Shown here: positions 61,677 to 64,000 of the stretch, one piece after another
Layout: each line of letters opens with the position of its first letter
Position numbering within the stretch: position 1 is the first letter of the stretch
Source of the DNA: Pseudaminobacter sp040045035
Lineage (GTDB): Bacteria > Pseudomonadota > Alphaproteobacteria > Rhizobiales > Rhizobiaceae
Direction of reading: 5' to 3'
NCBI RefSeq assembly: GCF_040045035.1
Contig: NZ_JBDZDS010000003.1
Span: 348,807-412,806 of the forward strand
DNA: 64,000 nt
The notes under the pieces: generated by a model
The model's database searches: none
What the model was told of the DNA's origin: nothing
What the model saw: the letters and a program-made list of their open reading frames with translations, nothing else
Made by a program: the position numbers and the translations under genes

Positions 61677-63044
61677 ATGGTGACGCGAAATTCGACTGAC
61701 CTTGATCGCGAAAGACGGGGACCACCCACGTACTTCTTTGAGGTACCCGGACATTTTAGGCGCTATCATCTGACATCCTTGGTGCCCTATTACGGCACGA
61801 CGTTTTGCGACAGGTTTGCCGACGCTTGGAAACAGGCGGTAATGTTCGAGAACGGGCAGACGTCGTACAACTATTTCCAGGCAGTCAGGAGATGCTTCGA
61901 GTGGGTTGCTCTGCGTGGGGTGCCGGAGCCAGGTTCAGCAGAGGGCAAAACCTTGCTGTGCTTTCGAGATTCGGATGCTGGCATCCCGCCGGTCCGGGTC
62001 TGGCAGCAGGTCGTTGTAGACGTGACCGGCGCGATCCTCGATCCAAACGACAAGACGTTCATCAACACCGATCGGCCGGCTAGCAGAAACAAAAAGGTAG
62101 AAGCCCTGCGGGCAGGGCTTGAGCGTCTAGTGGACGAAGGATTGGTTCCCGTTGCTTTGCCGGAGGGGCGGTTGGAGGCCCGAGGCTCCGTTGTACCCAA
62201 ATGTCTCGCGACGCTCAGTTATGAAGCTGGACGTCTCGACATTGCAGGCCTGAGCGCGGAGGACGCTTACGAGGCATTCGTAAGGCGAAACTTGGAGATG
62301 CTCGATGAGCTTCGACGGTGCCTGTGGGTAGAGTTGAAGGACAATCTTGATCTCTTCGAGATCGGACAAACTCTTATCAAAGAATGTCCGGTGAAAGACA
62401 TCCGTCATATCGAGGATATTATTATGCGTTCTACGATCGCCGAAGTTCGAAACGGCGTCGTTTCAAATAAGCTTTCTTTGGACAAGGACCAAGAGTTCGG
62501 TGTTGCGTTAAAACTTCTTCGACACAGATATCGGGGCGGGTCATTTGGCGTCAGCAACCGCAAACTTCGCACCTTTTTAGGGCCGATCGTGACCCATTCA
62601 AAGGCGCAGCCGTATCTTGAGGCTACTACCGTTGCACTGAACGCCGCATACCACATCGTTCTGATTGACACCGGCGCTAATCCTCAGCCGATCGATGACA
62701 TTCCGTTCGATCTTTACAAAGGGAAAGCGAGAAGGGGCAAGCGTCGGATTCGTTCCCTTCGAACGGTCAAGAATCGAGCAGGTGGCAAGCCGGTCCCAGC
62801 CAATTTGGCCGAAGGAGAACTTTATCTTTCGACCAAGTCGAGCACCGACAAGCCAAGCCGCCATCGCCTGTTCGTTTGTGCAAGGGAACGGGGCAAAGCG
62901 GCGAATTGGTTGTGTGGCCGGACAGCGAACGACGCTGCCCGACCGCTTTTTCAGCCGTTCAATCGCAAATGTGCATTCTCGAACGGAAGGCCTTCGTCGT
63001 CGGTCGATCTGCGCGACACCTCGTGGAAACCAAGCGCCGTGTAG
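61677..63044 (+). CDS. Tyrosine-recombinase-like protein with missing catalytic end
   Basis: I do not recognise a named family. Residues 25-60 resemble the N-terminal core-binding domain of integrases (FADAWKQAVMF, TSYNYFQAVRRCFEWVALRG). Residues about 320-380 resemble the beginning of the catalytic domain (IVLIDTGANPQPI, then TVKNRAGGKPVPANL). The expected His-X-X-Arg and Tyr regions are not present, and the last 30 or so residues are the antisense of the acetyltransferase gene. The protein is therefore probably truncated. Codon use is less GC-rich than in the core genes. The ATG at 61677 has GGGG upstream. It may mediate, or once have mediated, the integration at comM. Confidence 0.5.
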   Translation: MVTRNSTDLDRERRGPPTYFFEVPGHFRRYHLTSLVPYYGTTFCDRFADAWKQAVMFENGQTSYNYFQAVRRCFEWVALRGVPEPGSAEGKTLLCFRDSDAGIPPVRVWQQVVVDVTGAILDPNDKTFINTDRPASRNKKVEALRAGLERLVDEGLVPVALPEGRLEARGSVVPKCLATLSYEAGRLDIAGLSAEDAYEAFVRRNLEMLDELRRCLWVELKDNLDLFEIGQTLIKECPVKDIRHIEDIIMRSTIAEVRNGVVSNKLSLDKDQEFGVALKLLRHRYRGGSFGVSNRKLRTFLGPIVTHSKAQPYLEATTVALNAAYHIVLIDTGANPQPIDDIPFDLYKGKARRGKRRIRSLRTVKNRAGGKPVPANLAEGELYLSTKSSTDKPSRHRLFVCARERGKAANWLCGRTANDAARPLFQPFNRKCAFSNGRPSSSVDLRDTSWKPSAV

Positions 63045-63403
63045 AAACGCACGGCTTGTTGGTTCCGGGTGTAAACCTCCAGTGAAAGCTCACCTTTCCG
63101 GTCCATGGCATGGGCAATCAGCTTGCGCCCGATTCCCTGCCCTTGCTGGTTCGGGGCAACAAAAATCCCGCCGATGAACGTGTCCAGCAAGCTGATGAAG
63201 CCAACAGGTTCGCCCATGCGGCAGGCCACCCAAGTCTCGGCATTGGGTAGGTATTTCTCCTCAATCAGCTGCTGCTGTTCGATGAGACGCCGCTCGCCGA
63301 TGAAAGGATGAGCCACAAGGGAAGCGTTGAGCCAGATGCCCGACAGTTTTTCGATGTCCGTCGCCGCATCAAAGGGCCGGATCACCACATTCTGGTTCTT
63401 CAT
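62951..63403 (-). CDS. GNAT family N-acetyltransferase (YjaB-like)
   Basis: A 150-residue GNAT protein. The acetyl-CoA site is GGIFVAPNQQGQGIGRKLI, and the C-terminal part QQAVRFYTALGFHEV followed by STDDEGLPFENAHLRL is characteristic of YjaB-type enzymes. The substrate is unknown. The ATG at 63401-63403 is used. Its 3-prime end overlaps the end of the recombinase-like frame on the opposite strand by about 94 bp, which suggests that the other frame is the broken one. Confidence 0.88.
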   Translation of the reverse strand: MKNQNVVIRPFDAATDIEKLSGIWLNASLVAHPFIGERRLIEQQQLIEEKYLPNAETWVACRMGEPVGFISLLDTFIGGIFVAPNQQGQGIGRKLIAHAMDRKGELSLEVYTRNQQAVRFYTALGFHEVSRRSTDDEGLPFENAHLRLNG

Positions 63404-63828
63404 TAGAACTCCGCAGAATAAGTCATGCAAAGAGGATCAGCACCTTTATGGTGCCGAGCGACACCGCTACTCGCGGTTCAATCGAAGCCTCTGCGCATAA
63501 ATCTCCTTCTGCTGATTGCGGCATCTATGGCCTTCCTATCATGGCGTCAATGGCGGCTTTGGGTGGCATTCCGACGGTCCGCTTTTAGATCAGAAAGCGA
63601 AGAAGCGGTCATCTGTCTGATTGCGCATTGGAGCCGTTAGCGGTCGGTCCACTTTTGAGTGACAAGGCTTACAAGCAGACGTTCGGATCATAAGGCGTCA
63701 TGGCGGAGGCTGCCACTGATAGGCGAAAAGAGCCCGCCGTGGCTGAGACGACGGGCCTCCTTGATGTGCCATCTACCCCAAATTGGCGCGCTCACATCTG
63801 AGAGCCACGCATTGGATCATCCGGCCAG
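63404..63828. other. 425-bp region with no supported gene
   Basis: A 71-codon open frame (63425-63640) has no recognisable features and I do not accept it as a gene. A hairpin with 8 of 9 paired bases (GCCCGCCGT...ACGACGGGC, about 63730-63755) may end transcription of the PRC-barrel gene or be an unrelated fold. Confidence 0.5.
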
Positions 63829-64000
63829 TTAGCGCTTCCAGCGACCTTCATACTTGAATTCCGGCGCTGACTTGAGCTCTTCCTTGGTGGCATTCATCGT
63901 CGCCGTCCATTTCTTGTCGTTTTCCAAGTAGAAAATTTTCAAGGCACTGGGGCTGACGACAACATAGTGCTCACCCATGCCAAGAAATCCGCCGACCGAC
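63829..64000 (-). CDS. PRC-barrel domain protein, C-terminal part
   Basis: The frame open at the window edge encodes 56 residues ending ELKSAPEFKYEGRWKR. The segment SVGGFLGMGEHYVVVSPSAL and MNATKEELKSAPEF are typical of the short rhizobial PRC-barrel proteins, which are usually exported and linked to stress or cell-surface roles. The N-terminus lies beyond 64000, so signal peptide and length cannot be judged. The stop TAA is at 63829-63831. Confidence 0.75.
   Translation of the reverse strand, partial: SVGGFLGMGEHYVVVSPSALKIFYLENDKKWTATMNATKEELKSAPEFKYEGRWKR

Noticed and set aside
63425..63640. 71-codon plus-strand open frame
   Set aside because: It has no ribosome site, no recognisable motif, and unusual composition. 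It starts in the presumed promoter of the acetyltransferase gene.
63730..63755. Hairpin as a clear terminator of the PRC-barrel gene
   Set aside because: The stem has a mismatch and no T-run on the minus strand, and it lies about 75 bp from the stop. It is mentioned only within the empty-region entry.

Overview
The window looks like chromosomal DNA of a rhizobial alphaproteobacterium (Hyphomicrobiales, most like Mesorhizobium or Aminobacter). This is inferred from the high GC content by eye, the MaeB malic enzyme fused to a phosphotransacetylase domain, the ActS/ActR (RegB/RegA) redox pair, MmcB, a palindrome matching the Irr/ICE motif, and the block glnD-murJ-trpS-usp-nfuA. I saw no rRNA, tRNA, CRISPR array or complete insertion sequence.

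Region 1 (0-16.8 kb) is mostly core genome: maeB, mutS, an Rsm22-type methyltransferase with an Hsp70-like protein, glnD, murJ, a higBA toxin-antitoxin pair whose operator covers its own promoter, trpS, a universal stress protein, nfuA with a strong terminator, an L,D-transpeptidase lipoprotein and mmcB. Region 2 (17-25.1 kb) is a minus-strand train: a YnjBCD-type ABC transporter translationally coupled to the helicase gene hrpB, followed by actS and actR. Region 3 (25.3-27.8 kb) is a small phosphonate operon: a DUF1045 2H-type phosphoesterase, phnM and phnN.

Region 4 (28.7-37.1 kb) is an iron cluster. A minus-strand operon encodes an imelysin, bacterioferritin-associated ferredoxin, bacterioferritin, a di-heme oxidoreductase, a second imelysin lacking the usual motif histidine, and a Tat-exported DUF1513 protein. 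Its likely promoter carries a perfect Irr/ICE-type palindrome over the -10 box. A ferredoxin reductase and a metallo-beta-lactamase-fold hydrolase diverge from it. About 820 bp of gene-free repeat DNA follows, with a roughly 290-bp unit present twice. Next come an aldehyde dehydrogenase, an MFS exporter, an RlpA-like protein and an ATP-grasp enzyme.

Region 5 (42.8-54.7 kb) is a galactoside catabolic locus. One minus-strand operon holds the binding protein, two permeases, a GH4 alpha-galactosidase, an SDR (probably galactose dehydrogenase), DgoK, DgoA, an SMP-30 lactonase and a GH42 beta-galactosidase. Divergent to it are an IclR regulator and the transporter ATPase, with an inverted-repeat operator between. 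Together they cover import, hydrolysis and the De Ley-Doudoroff route except galactonate dehydratase, which is absent from the window.

Region 6 (54.7-60.5 kb) has a degenerate GGDEF/EAL protein, a probable three-component glycosylation set (GT-C membrane protein, GT2 transferase, GtrA) and gshB. Region 7 (60.8-64 kb) is an integration scar: comM is cut off after about 76 codons and followed by AT-rich DNA, a tyrosine-recombinase-like gene with no complete catalytic domain, a YjaB-like acetyltransferase overlapping it, and the C-terminal end of a PRC-barrel gene at the window edge. The rest of comM is not in the window.
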